From: Gammaproteobacteria bacterium
GTDB lineage: Bacteria > Pseudomonadota > Gammaproteobacteria > Chromatiales > Chromatiaceae
Assembly (NCBI GenBank): GCA_030594925.1
Contig: JAUVEG010000107.1
Span: forward strand, 1-5,528
Length of the DNA stretch: 5,528 nucleotides
Direction of reading: 5' to 3'
The translations under genes and the position numbers were made by a program. Below, piece by piece: positions 1 to 5,528 of the stretch. The notes beneath the pieces are model-generated. The model did no database searches, was not told the DNA's origin, and saw only the letters and a program-made list of their open reading frames with translations. The stretch's first letter is position 1, and each line of letters begins with the position of its first letter.

Positions 1-901
1 CGAAAGAGTGACGCTTGTCGTCTTGATGCTGAGTTCCGGCATTGCTGTGGCGACAACTATTGGTATTGTGTTGTCAGTTCTGTTTGAAGCATTGCGTTTT
101 TTTGAAGCTGTCCCTGTGTGGGATTTTCTGTTTGGCCTGCATTGGAGTCCGCAAACAGCAATGCGCTCGGACCAGGTTGGTTCTTCCGGGGCATTCGGCG
201 CTGTTCCGCTGTTCCTGGGAACCATGATGATTGCCGCTATTGCGATGGTTATCGCGGTTCCTCTCGGCCTCATGACCGCAATCTACCTGACCCAGTTTGC
301 CACGCCGAAATTTCGCAGTTTCGCAAAACCTGTGCTGGAGATTCTGGCGGGTATTCCTACTGTCGTTTACGGCTTTTTTGCTGCGCTCACCGTCGCGCCG
401 CTGATTCGCACTATGGGAGAGTCAGTGGGGCTATCCGTTGCATCCGAGAGCGCGCTGGCTGCAGGCATTGTGATTGGTGTGATGATTATTCCCTTTATCT
501 CCTCGCTGTCGGATGATGTGATCAATGCTGTGCCCGAGGCGATGCGTGAAGGATCCTATGCGCTTGGAGCGACCAGGGCAGAGACGGTGCGCAAGGTGAT
601 TATTCCGGCTGCACTGCCGGGTATCGTTGGCGGCGTTCTGCTGGCGGTCTCACGCGCCATCGGTGAGACCATGATCGTGGTGATGGCTGCAGGCCTGGCT
701 GCAAAAATGACGGCAAATCCACTCGATGCAGTGACGACAGTCACGGTGCAAATCGTGACACTGCTGACGGGCGACCAGGAGTTTGACAGTCCCAAGACAC
801 TGGCGGCTTTTGCGCTGGGACTGATGTTGTTTGTGACGACACTGATTCTGAATGTGATTGCTCTCTATGTGGTGCGCAAGTACCGGGAGCAGTATGAGTA
901 A
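1..901 (+). CDS. pstC: Phosphate ABC transporter permease PstC, 3' part
   Basis: Inner-membrane permease subunit of the PstSCAB phosphate importer, pairing with PstA to form the phosphate channel. 299 residues are visible, beginning mid-protein with Glu-Arg-Val. The GTG at position 8 is in frame but is probably an internal Val, because the reading frame stays open to the left edge and the long gammaproteobacterial PstC has a sizeable N-terminal part before this point. Visible order: a hydrophobic segment (about 4-28), a periplasmic stretch with WSPQTA and DQVGSSGAFGAVPL (48-70), then the binding-protein-dependent permease domain (about 70-299) with several membrane segments. The cytoplasmic EAA loop that contacts the ATPase is clear at about 178-211 (REGSYALGAT ... 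ALPGIVGG), followed by SRAIGET (217-223). The C-terminus is basic, VRKYREQYE. The stop overlaps the start of pstA, which suggests translational coupling. Family assignment is firm; the true start lies outside the window. Confidence 0.96.
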   Translation, partial: ERVTLVVLMLSSGIAVATTIGIVLSVLFEALRFFEAVPVWDFLFGLHWSPQTAMRSDQVGSSGAFGAVPLFLGTMMIAAIAMVIAVPLGLMTAIYLTQFATPKFRSFAKPVLEILAGIPTVVYGFFAALTVAPLIRTMGESVGLSVASESALAAGIVIGVMIIPFISSLSDDVINAVPEAMREGSYALGATRAETVRKVIIPAALPGIVGGVLLAVSRAIGETMIVVMAAGLAAKMTANPLDAVTTVTVQIVTLLTGDQEFDSPKTLAAFALGLMLFVTTLILNVIALYVVRKYREQYE

Positions 902-2192
902 TAAAATGAATCATAATATGAATAATACCGAGCAGGTCAAACGCAGCCTGAAAAAGCGCCATCGTCAGGAGAGGCGCTTCATATTGCTGGGCAAACTCTC
1001 TGTCATGACAGGGTTTCTGTTTCTGGCCTTTCTGCTTGCTGACATCAGCATCAAGGCGTGGCCGGCTTTTCAGCAGAGCTGGATTCAGCTGGATGTCACT
1101 TTTGATGCACAAAATCTCGGTGTGGAAGCGCCAGCGGATGAGGCGGCGCTGAAAAAAGGAAATTACCGGGGAGTATTGAAACAGTCACTCTATGCGATGT
1201 TTCCTGAAGTCAGCGCAAGGCGTGACAAAAAGGCGCTGTTTAAACTGATAAGCAGCGGCGCAGAGTATCAGATACGCGATACTCTGCTTGCCGCCCCGGA
1301 AATGCTGGGAACGACGCAACAGACCTGGGTGCTTGCTGACGATGATGTCGACAGCTTCCTCAAAGAGGAAAAAATGCGGGAGTTACAGCAGGATGATCGC
1401 CGCATCAAGGATAACCAGGTCGCCTGGCTGGATCAACTCAGTGAGCAGGGGCGCATAGAGAGCAAGTGGAACTGGGCATTCCTGACTTCGGGAGATTCAC
1501 GTGAGCCGGAGCAGGCTGGTATTGCAGGTGCCCTGCGAGGCACCATGCTGACGATCCTGGTGGTGCTTGCCATGTCGTTTCCGCTGGGGCTGGCTGCAGC
1601 CGTCTACCTGGAGGAGTTCGCTCCGCAGAATCGCTGGACGGATCTGATCGAGATCAATGTCAATAATCTCGCGGCTGTGCCCTCAATTGTTTTTGGTCTG
1701 CTGGGACTGGCGGTTTTTATCAGCTTCTTTGGCGTACCGCGCTCTGCGCCGCTGGTTGGCGGCATGGTGCTGACCCTGATGACCCTGCCGACCATCATCA
1801 TTGCCAGCCGTGCATCCCTGAAGTCAGTGCCCCCATCGATTCGCGATGCCGCACTGGCTTTGGGCGCCTCAAAAGTACAGACAGTTTTTCAGCATGTGGT
1901 GCCGCTGGCAATGCCCGGCATATTGACTGGTACAATCATCGGTATGGCGCAGGCGCTCGGTGAGACTGCGCCGCTGCTGATGATCGGCATGGTTGCCTTT
2001 ATTGTGGATATCCCCCAGGGGATTACCGATTCGGCAACGGTGCTGCCGGTACAGATCTATTTATGGGCGGATAGTCCCGAACGCGCCTTTATGGCAAAAA
2101 CATCGGCTGCAATTATCGTATTGCTGCTGTTTCTGGTCACAATGAACTTGCTGGCCGTGGTATTGCGCAAGAGGTTTGAGCGAAAGTGGTAG
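894..2192 (+). CDS. pstA: Phosphate ABC transporter permease PstA, long form
   Basis: Second membrane subunit of the phosphate importer, 432 residues from the chosen ATG. That start overlaps the pstC stop by 8 bp (ATGAGTAA) and has a short-spaced GGAG at 886-889. ATGs at 906 and 918 are possible alternatives, and a TTG at 858 would give a 12-residue extension lying inside pstC. Domains: a basic, Asn/Met-rich cytoplasmic tail (1-28), a first membrane segment (about 29-50), then a large hydrophilic, probably periplasmic region (about 52-208) matching in position and size the DUF3333 N-terminal domain of long PstA proteins (E. coli PstA is about 300 residues and lacks it). The permease domain follows (about 209-425), with the EAA loop at 319-343 (AALALGAS ... 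PLAMPGI) and GETAP at 356-360. The tail RKRFERKW is basic. PstA normally sits directly before pstB; here 291 bp, mostly a palindromic element, lie between them. Confidence 0.95.
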   Translation: MSNKMNHNMNNTEQVKRSLKKRHRQERRFILLGKLSVMTGFLFLAFLLADISIKAWPAFQQSWIQLDVTFDAQNLGVEAPADEAALKKGNYRGVLKQSLYAMFPEVSARRDKKALFKLISSGAEYQIRDTLLAAPEMLGTTQQTWVLADDDVDSFLKEEKMRELQQDDRRIKDNQVAWLDQLSEQGRIESKWNWAFLTSGDSREPEQAGIAGALRGTMLTILVVLAMSFPLGLAAAVYLEEFAPQNRWTDLIEINVNNLAAVPSIVFGLLGLAVFISFFGVPRSAPLVGGMVLTLMTLPTIIIASRASLKSVPPSIRDAALALGASKVQTVFQHVVPLAMPGILTGTIIGMAQALGETAPLLMIGMVAFIVDIPQGITDSATVLPVQIYLWADSPERAFMAKTSAAIIVLLLFLVTMNLLAVVLRKRFERKW

Positions 2193-2238
2193 GTGCTAAA
2201 GTGCAAGTGCTCCATCAAGGTTGGTTTGATGGGTTCAG

Positions 2239-2334
2239 CGTTACAGTGGTGCTTCGCAACAAGGCGCAGCTTGCAGGGAATGGCCATAGTCCTTGCCAAA
2301 AGCTGAAACGCAGTGGCGGAGCACCACTGCAACG
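2239..2334. repeat. Inner hairpin A of the palindromic element
   Basis: The base stem pairs 2239-2253 with 2320-2334: 15 positions with one mismatch (2243/2330), including a perfect 10-bp block CAGTGGTGCT / AGCACCACTG (2244-2253 / 2320-2329). After an internal loop a second stem forms: AGCTT (2268-2272) with AAGCT (2300-2304), and GCAGGGA (2273-2279) with TCCTTGC (2290-2296, one G-T pair). The terminal loop contains the self-complementary TGGCCA (2281-2286). A competing local hairpin, GCAGTGG (2310-2316) with CCACTGC (2324-2330), uses the same 3' sequence. Confidence 0.75.
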
Positions 2335-2342
2335 CCCGAAGG

Positions 2343-2439
2343 GTTGGCCTGTCAGCACCCGTGGCTGCGTTACGCCTCTTGCAAAGGACCAAGCCATTTG
2401 CTGCGAGACGTGTCTTGCCATGAGCGCTGACAGACCAAC
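2343..2439. repeat. Inner hairpin B of the palindromic element
   Basis: The arms 2343-2365 and 2417-2439 are inverted repeats matching at 19 of 23 positions (core CTGTCAGC / GCTGACAG). All four differences are transitions. Further in, ACG-CTC (2372-2378) pairs with GAG-CGT (2405-2411) around one mismatch. The tip is formed by GCAAAGG (2381-2387) with CC and TTTGC (2394-2395, 2397-2401), leaving ACCAAG (2388-2393) as the loop. Confidence 0.75.
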
Positions 2440-2471
2440 TGAATACCTCAAACCAACCTTGATGGAGCACT

Positions 2472-2477
2472 AGGAGA
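2472..2477 (+). promoter_or_regulatory. Shine-Dalgarno of pstB at the element edge
   Basis: AGGAGA sits 6 nt before the pstB ATG (2484) and starts immediately after the last base of the palindromic element's outer arm. pstB therefore has its own ribosome binding site outside the stem, so folding of the element need not mask it. It also fixes the pstB start. Confidence 0.8.
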
Positions 2478-2483
2478 AGAGAT

Positions 2484-3311
2484 ATGACCCAGGTAGCAGA
2501 GGCGCCTGATATCCATCAGACGATCAAAGAGACGGTGGGATCCCCGTTTACACACAAGCCCAAGCTATCAACACGCAATGTTGATGTCTTTTACGACGAT
2601 AAGCAGGCGATATTTGATGTCAGTCTGGATATCGGCAACCATGAGGTGATTGCCCTGATCGGACCGTCAGGCTGTGGCAAGTCAACTTATCTGCGTTGCC
2701 TCAACCGCATGAATGATACGATTCCGAGTTGCAGTGTTACGGGTGAGTTTCGACTCGATGAGGAGGATATCTACGCGAAGGAGATGGATCCGGTACTGCT
2801 GCGCGCCCGTATCGGCATGGTGTTTCAAAAGCCGAATCCTTTTCCCAAGTCGATCTATGACAACGTCGCCTATGGCCCCAAACTGCATGGTCTTGCAGGC
2901 AACCGCGCCGAGCTTGATGAGATCGTTGTCAGCAGTCTGCAAAAAGCCGGATTGTATGAAGAGGTCAAAGACCGTCTGAATGCTTCCGGCACCGGGCTTT
3001 CAGGTGGCCAGCAGCAGCGTCTGTGTATTGCGCGCACCATCGCTGTGAGTCCCGAGGTCATTCTCATGGACGAGCCTGCCTCGGCGCTGGATCCGATTGC
3101 AACGGCGACTATCGAGGAGTTGATCGATGAACTGCGCCAGAATTATACCATTGTCATTGTGACGCACTCCATGCAGCAGGCTGCACGCGTCTCACAGCGC
3201 ACAGCCTATTTTCATCTGGGCAAGTTGGTCGAGGTTGGCGATACCAACCAGGTATTCACAAATCCACAGCACCAACTCACTGAAAACTACATCACCGGAC
3301 GCTTCGGCTAA
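2484..3311 (+). CDS. pstB: Phosphate ABC transporter ATP-binding protein PstB
   Basis: Cytoplasmic ATPase of the phosphate importer; hydrolyses ATP to drive uptake through PstC/PstA. 275 residues, near the usual 250-280. All ABC motifs are intact: Walker [10 protein letters not shown] (60-68), Q-loop in VFQKPNPFP (Gln115), signature LSGGQQQR (172-179), Walker B VILMDEP (192-198), D-loop SALD (200-203) and switch His228 in VTHSM. The phosphate-subfamily wording RCLNRMND (71-78) and FQKPNPFP is typical of PstB. The first 25 or so residues are a divergent tail ahead of the ABC core, which begins near [11 protein letters not shown]. The ATG is set by AGGAGA 6 nt upstream. It is separated from pstA by the palindromic element, so its share of the operon transcript may differ from that of pstCA. 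phoU begins 17 bp downstream. Confidence 0.98.
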   Translation: MTQVAEAPDIHQTIKETVGSPFTHKPKLSTRNVDVFYDDKQAIFDVSLDIGNHEVIALIGPSGCGKSTYLRCLNRMNDTIPSCSVTGEFRLDEEDIYAKEMDPVLLRARIGMVFQKPNPFPKSIYDNVAYGPKLHGLAGNRAELDEIVVSSLQKAGLYEEVKDRLNASGTGLSGGQQQRLCIARTIAVSPEVILMDEPASALDPIATATIEELIDELRQNYTIVIVTHSMQQAARVSQRTAYFHLGKLVEVGDTNQVFTNPQHQLTENYITGRFG

Positions 3312-3328
3312 CCGCAGGGGGAATAGAG

Positions 3329-4045
3329 ATGGATACCGATCTGAATTTGACACAGCATATTTCGAATCGCTTCAACGAAGAACTCGAGGAGGTGCGCAAC
3401 CTGGCGCTGAATATGGGGGGACTGGTGGAGAAACAGGTCAGCGATGGCCTCAAAGCCCTCCTCAAAGCCAAAAGCAAGCTTGGGGAGAAAGTCGCCTCTT
3501 CCGATTACAAGGTGAATGCCATGGAGGTGGATATCGATGAGCAGTGCACCCTGATCCTGGCGCGCAGGCAACCAGCGGCCAGTGATTTGAGACTGGTGAT
3601 CTCCATCATCAAGACCATTACCGATCTCGAACGCATTGGCGATGAAGCCGAGCAGTTGGGGATCTACGCCATCAAGCTGGCGGACGACAATATCAAGCCG
3701 TCGCAGTTCGTCGAACTGCGCCATCTCGGTGAGCATGTCAAAGGGATGCTGCACGATGCACTCGATGCCTTTGCGCGCATGGATGTCGGTGCGGCCCTGG
3801 CGACGATCGAGTCGTCGGCGACTCTCAAAGAGGAGTATGACGCCATCTCGCGTCAATTGATTCTGCAGATGATGGAAGACCCGCGCCAGATCAAGAATGC
3901 GTTGAGCGTCCACTGGTGTGCAAGATCTCTCGAAAGGATTGGAGATCACTCTGAGAATATCTGTGAATATGTCGTCTATCTGGTGAAGGGGCGCGATGTG
4001 CGCCATGTTAGTCTTGATGAAATGAAAGCGGAGCTGGAGGAGTAG
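3329..4045 (+). CDS. phoU: Phosphate transport system regulator PhoU
   Basis: Cytoplasmic negative regulator of the phosphate response. In characterised bacteria PhoU links the Pst transporter to the sensor kinase PhoR and keeps the Pho regulon off when phosphate is plentiful. 238 residues, the normal family length. It shows the expected duplicated three-helix layout: the first repeat carries RQPAASDLR (80-88) and ERIGDEAE (101-108); the second carries LERIGDHSENICE (201-213). These E/D-rich helices are the conserved metal-binding faces of PhoU. The start is supported by AGGGGGA (3316-3322), 6 nt before the ATG. It lies 17 bp after pstB in the classic pstB-phoU order. The gene's last codons contain GGAGGAG (4036-4042), which may serve as the ribosome binding site for downstream translation. 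Confidence 0.97.
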   Translation: MDTDLNLTQHISNRFNEELEEVRNLALNMGGLVEKQVSDGLKALLKAKSKLGEKVASSDYKVNAMEVDIDEQCTLILARRQPAASDLRLVISIIKTITDLERIGDEAEQLGIYAIKLADDNIKPSQFVELRHLGEHVKGMLHDALDAFARMDVGAALATIESSATLKEEYDAISRQLILQMMEDPRQIKNALSVHWCARSLERIGDHSENICEYVVYLVKGRDVRHVSLDEMKAELEE

Positions 4046-4051
4046 AATTAG

Positions 4052-4069
4052 ATGTTGGATGATGAGTGA
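4052..4069 (+). other. Possible five-codon leader ORF overlapping the DUF455 start
   Basis: ATG TTG GAT GAT GAG TGA (Met-Leu-Asp-Asp-Glu) lies 9 nt after GGAGGAG (4036-4042), a near-ideal spacing, while the DUF455 ATGs at 4059 and 4062 are 16 and 19 nt from it. Its stop overlaps the beginning of the DUF455 frame, so ribosomes could reach that gene by termination and reinitiation. It may equally be chance. Confidence 0.2.
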
Positions 4070-4868
4070 GCTGTTTTCTGCAACCTGGCGGGCGTTGACC
4101 GAGAGAGATCCGTGGAAAAAATGTGAACTCGCTTCTGCATTATCCCTGGCATGGCAGAGAGGATCGCTTGCAGTTGATCCTGACATTGAGTTGCCCGAAA
4201 TCTCCGTAGCGGGTCATCCCGACAGACCTGAACTGGTCAATCCCCGTGACCTGCCGCAGCGTGGTTTTGGCAGCGACGAGGGCAGGGCGGCATTGATCCA
4301 CGCTGTCACTCATATCGAGTTCAATGCCATCAATCTTGCCCTCGATGCTGTCTCACGCTTTCGACGCATGCCGGCAGAATACTATACGGATTGGCTCAAT
4401 GTCGCTGCAGAAGAATCGAATCATTTCAATCTATTAAACAATAAACTTAATAAATTAGATTGTAATTACGGGGATTTTCCGGCGCACAATGGACTGTGGG
4501 ATATGGCGATGCGTACCGCCCATGACCCGCTGCATCGTATGGCGATGATCCCACGCGTCATGGAGGCGCGCGGTATTGACGTGACTCCCGGTATGATCAA
4601 GCGTTTCCGCCGGGTTGGTGATCAGGAAACGGTCGAAATCCTAGAGTTGATCCTGCGTGAGGAGATCGGCCATGTGAAAGCGGGCAGCCGCTGGTTCAAC
4701 TATCTGTGTGAGCAGCGTGGCATCGATGCAGAAGCGACCTATCTCGATCTGGTGCACCAATACATGGGCAACGGACTGCATTGTCCGATGCATCTGCAGG
4801 CGCGCCTGGATGCGGGTTTCAGTGAATCCGAACTTCAGAAGCTGGCGCAGATGTGCCGTAAAGCCTGA
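4059..4868 (+). CDS. Ferritin-like DUF455 family protein
   Basis: A 269-residue soluble protein with no signal peptide or membrane segment. It matches the DUF455 (COG2833) family of ferritin-like helical proteins, whose biochemical role is not established. Recognisable blocks: HAVTHIEFNAINLALDA (81-97), AAEESNHF (116-123), YGDFPAHNGLWDMA (137-150), PRVMEARGIDVTP (165-177) and REEIGHVKAG (200-209). Glu87, Glu118 or 119, His122, Glu169, Glu201 or 202 and His205 are spaced as expected for carboxylate/histidine ligands of a di-metal centre; that assignment is inference from the fold. The start is uncertain: tandem ATGs at 4059 and 4062 lack a close Shine-Dalgarno. It starts 13 bp after the phoU stop and is probably transcribed with it. 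The codons for residues 122-137 are strikingly AT-rich. MiaE is another ferritin-like family but its motifs do not match. Confidence 0.85.
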   Translation: MMSELFSATWRALTERDPWKKCELASALSLAWQRGSLAVDPDIELPEISVAGHPDRPELVNPRDLPQRGFGSDEGRAALIHAVTHIEFNAINLALDAVSRFRRMPAEYYTDWLNVAAEESNHFNLLNNKLNKLDCNYGDFPAHNGLWDMAMRTAHDPLHRMAMIPRVMEARGIDVTPGMIKRFRRVGDQETVEILELILREEIGHVKAGSRWFNYLCEQRGIDAEATYLDLVHQYMGNGLHCPMHLQARLDAGFSESELQKLAQMCRKA

Positions 4869-4886
4869 TAAGCATCTCTTTTTTTC

Positions 4887-4956
4887 ACCACGGAACACAC
4901 GGAATACACGGAAAAGAGACCTACAATAATTCCGTGTATTCCGTGTGTTCCGTGGT
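4887..4956. repeat. Perfect 27-bp inverted repeat made of 9-bp tandem units
   Basis: The arms 4887-4913 and 4930-4956 are exact reverse complements, with a 16-nt loop. Each arm is itself repetitive: CACGGAACA, CACGGAATA, CACGGAA in tandem. It lies in the 132-bp gap between the convergent DUF455 and lpxH genes and could end transcription or protect 3' ends from both sides. It is not a textbook intrinsic terminator: the only T-run (4879-4885) precedes the stem on the plus strand and would be an A-run after the stem on the minus strand. TCTCTTTT (4876-4883) can alternatively pair with AAAAGAGA (4912-4919). Confidence 0.85.
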
Positions 4957-5000
4957 AATCATTAAGGCCTTTATGGGTGAGGGGCAATCAATGCAGATGT

Positions 5001-5528
5001 TTATAACCGTTCTTCACTGAGACCATCAGGTGTTGCCGACAGCAGCATGCCGTGGTCTGCATGCCACTCTCCCAGGACGATGCGTTCTGCACCCTCTGCG
5101 TCGATCTCAAAGTGGTGGGTTGCCTGGCGATGCGTATGCCCGTGAATGAGTCTGCTCACGCGGTGTTTTTGCATCACATCGATCACGGCCTGCTGATTGA
5201 CGTCCATGATGTCGTCAGCCAGCAGTGAAGTCGCTTCGCCGCTCATTTTGCGATACTCGGCGGTGATCACTCTGCGTTCATCAAGGGATTTTGCAAGGAA
5301 ACCGGCGATAAAAGCCGGGTTGCGCAGCTGTTGGCGCGCCTGCTGGTAGGCGATATCATCTGTGCACAACGTGTCGCCATGCATCAGCAGTGTTCTCTGC
5401 CCATAGAGATCGATCACATGCTCTTCGCCAATCAGCACTGCGCCGCACTGATTGCAAAAGGTCTCTCCAAGCAGGAAATCCCTGTTGCCATGCTGAAGAT
5501 AGAGGGTTGTTCCCTGTCGGCTCAGCGC
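5001..5528 (-). CDS. lpxH: UDP-2,3-diacylglucosamine diphosphatase LpxH, C-terminal part
   Basis: Membrane-associated calcineurin-like phosphoesterase that cleaves UDP-2,3-diacylglucosamine to lipid X and UMP in lipid A synthesis. 175 residues are visible; roughly the first 65-75 of about 240 lie beyond the right edge. Reading from the edge: GNRDFLLG (14-21), MHGDTLCTDD (49-58), IMDVN (107-111) and HGHTHR (129-134), which supply the later metal ligands and active-site residues of the family. The frame is open to the edge, so the GTG at 5438 is an internal Val rather than a start. The last motif reads HGHTHRQ where HGHTHRP is usual. The middle region (about 92-104, KMSGEATSLLADD) lacks the lysines I recall from the E. 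coli SKEANSSK stretch. The gene converges on the DUF455 gene. Its presence implies an outer membrane with lipid A. Confidence 0.95.
   Translation of the reverse strand, partial: ALSRQGTTLYLQHGNRDFLLGETFCNQCGAVLIGEEHVIDLYGQRTLLMHGDTLCTDDIAYQQARQQLRNPAFIAGFLAKSLDERRVITAEYRKMSGEATSLLADDIMDVNQQAVIDVMQKHRVSRLIHGHTHRQATHHFEIDAEGAERIVLGEWHADHGMLLSATPDGLSEERL

Larger units (their letters stand above)
2206..2471. repeat. Nested palindromic intergenic element (MITE-like) between pstA and pstB
   Basis: The outer arms 2206-2229 and 2448-2471 are perfect 24-bp inverted repeats, beginning AGTGCTCC and ending GGTTTGA on the plus strand. Pairing resumes at TTCAG (2234-2238) with CTGAA (2439-2443), giving about 33 bp with four positions not Watson-Crick paired or absent from it only at 2230-2233. 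Inside lie two side-by-side hairpins, at 2239-2334 and 2343-2439, so the whole folds as a three-way, cloverleaf-like shape. The element fills nearly all of the 291-bp pstA-pstB gap. No transposase is present. Open frames cross it on both strands but simply translate the repeat. It resembles a non-autonomous mobile repeat or structured intergenic repeat; I do not recognise a named family. The structure is seen directly; mobility is inference. Confidence 0.85.

Noticed and set aside
8..10. GTG as the real start of pstC
   Set aside because: The frame is open upstream to the window edge and the preceding codons (Glu-Arg) continue the protein; long-form PstC begins well before this.
2057..2470. 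137-codon minus-strand open frame from the element into pstA
   Set aside because: It is antisense to the pstA 3' end and to the element, with no recognisable domain.
2206..2471. CRISPR array or integron attachment site
   Set aside because: There are no regularly spaced direct repeats with unique spacers, and no integrase gene is present; the symmetry is nested inverted repeats. An attC-like role cannot be supported without a cassette context.
2186..2473. 95-codon plus-strand open frame across the pstA-pstB gap
   Set aside because: It lies almost wholly in the palindromic element, has no Shine-Dalgarno, and its LHQGWF motif also appears on the opposite strand only because the arms are inverted repeats.
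3308..4186. 292-codon minus-strand open frame opposite phoU
   Set aside because: It is a shadow of phoU, whose frame carries all the conserved PhoU motifs; the antisense product resembles no family I know.
4876..4956. Standard Rho-independent terminator after the DUF455 gene
   Set aside because: The T-run comes before the stem on the plus strand and becomes an A-run after it on the minus strand; no T-run follows the stem in either direction.
4964..4971. AAGGCCTT palindrome as an operator
   Set aside because: An isolated 8-bp palindrome in a short gap between convergent gene ends is expected by chance and has no promoter nearby.

Overview
The window comes from a Gram-negative bacterium, most likely a gammaproteobacterium. 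It carries a phosphate-uptake (pst) operon with the long forms of PstC and PstA, followed by phoU and a ferritin-like DUF455 gene, and an lpxH gene (lipid A synthesis) on the opposite strand. Codon use is moderately GC-rich. I cannot name the genus from sequence alone.

Layout. Positions 1-901 hold the 3' part of pstC, whose start lies upstream of the window. pstA (894-2192) overlaps its end by 8 bp. The next 291 bp (2193-2483) hold no credible gene. They are almost filled by an elaborate palindromic element (about 2206-2471) with perfect 24-bp outer arms enclosing two further long hairpins. pstB (2484-3311) starts right after it with its own strong Shine-Dalgarno, and phoU (3329-4045) follows 17 bp later. 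A DUF455 ferritin-like gene (4059-4868) is co-directional with phoU. The 132-bp gap before the convergent lpxH holds a perfect 27-bp inverted repeat (4887-4913 / 4930-4956) built from 9-bp tandem units. lpxH (5001-5528, minus strand) runs off the right edge.

How the genes work together. PstC and PstA are the two membrane subunits of the high-affinity phosphate ABC importer and PstB is its ATPase. PhoU couples the state of the transporter to PhoR/PhoB signalling. The phosphate-binding protein and any Pho box must lie upstream, outside the window. The DUF455 protein is not a known Pst partner; its position suggests co-transcription only. LpxH is an unrelated housekeeping enzyme.

The genes themselves are ordinary. 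The parts most worth a second look are the palindromic element inside the operon, the tandem-unit hairpin after the DUF455 gene, and a very AT-rich patch inside the DUF455 gene. I see no evidence of a new multi-gene system.
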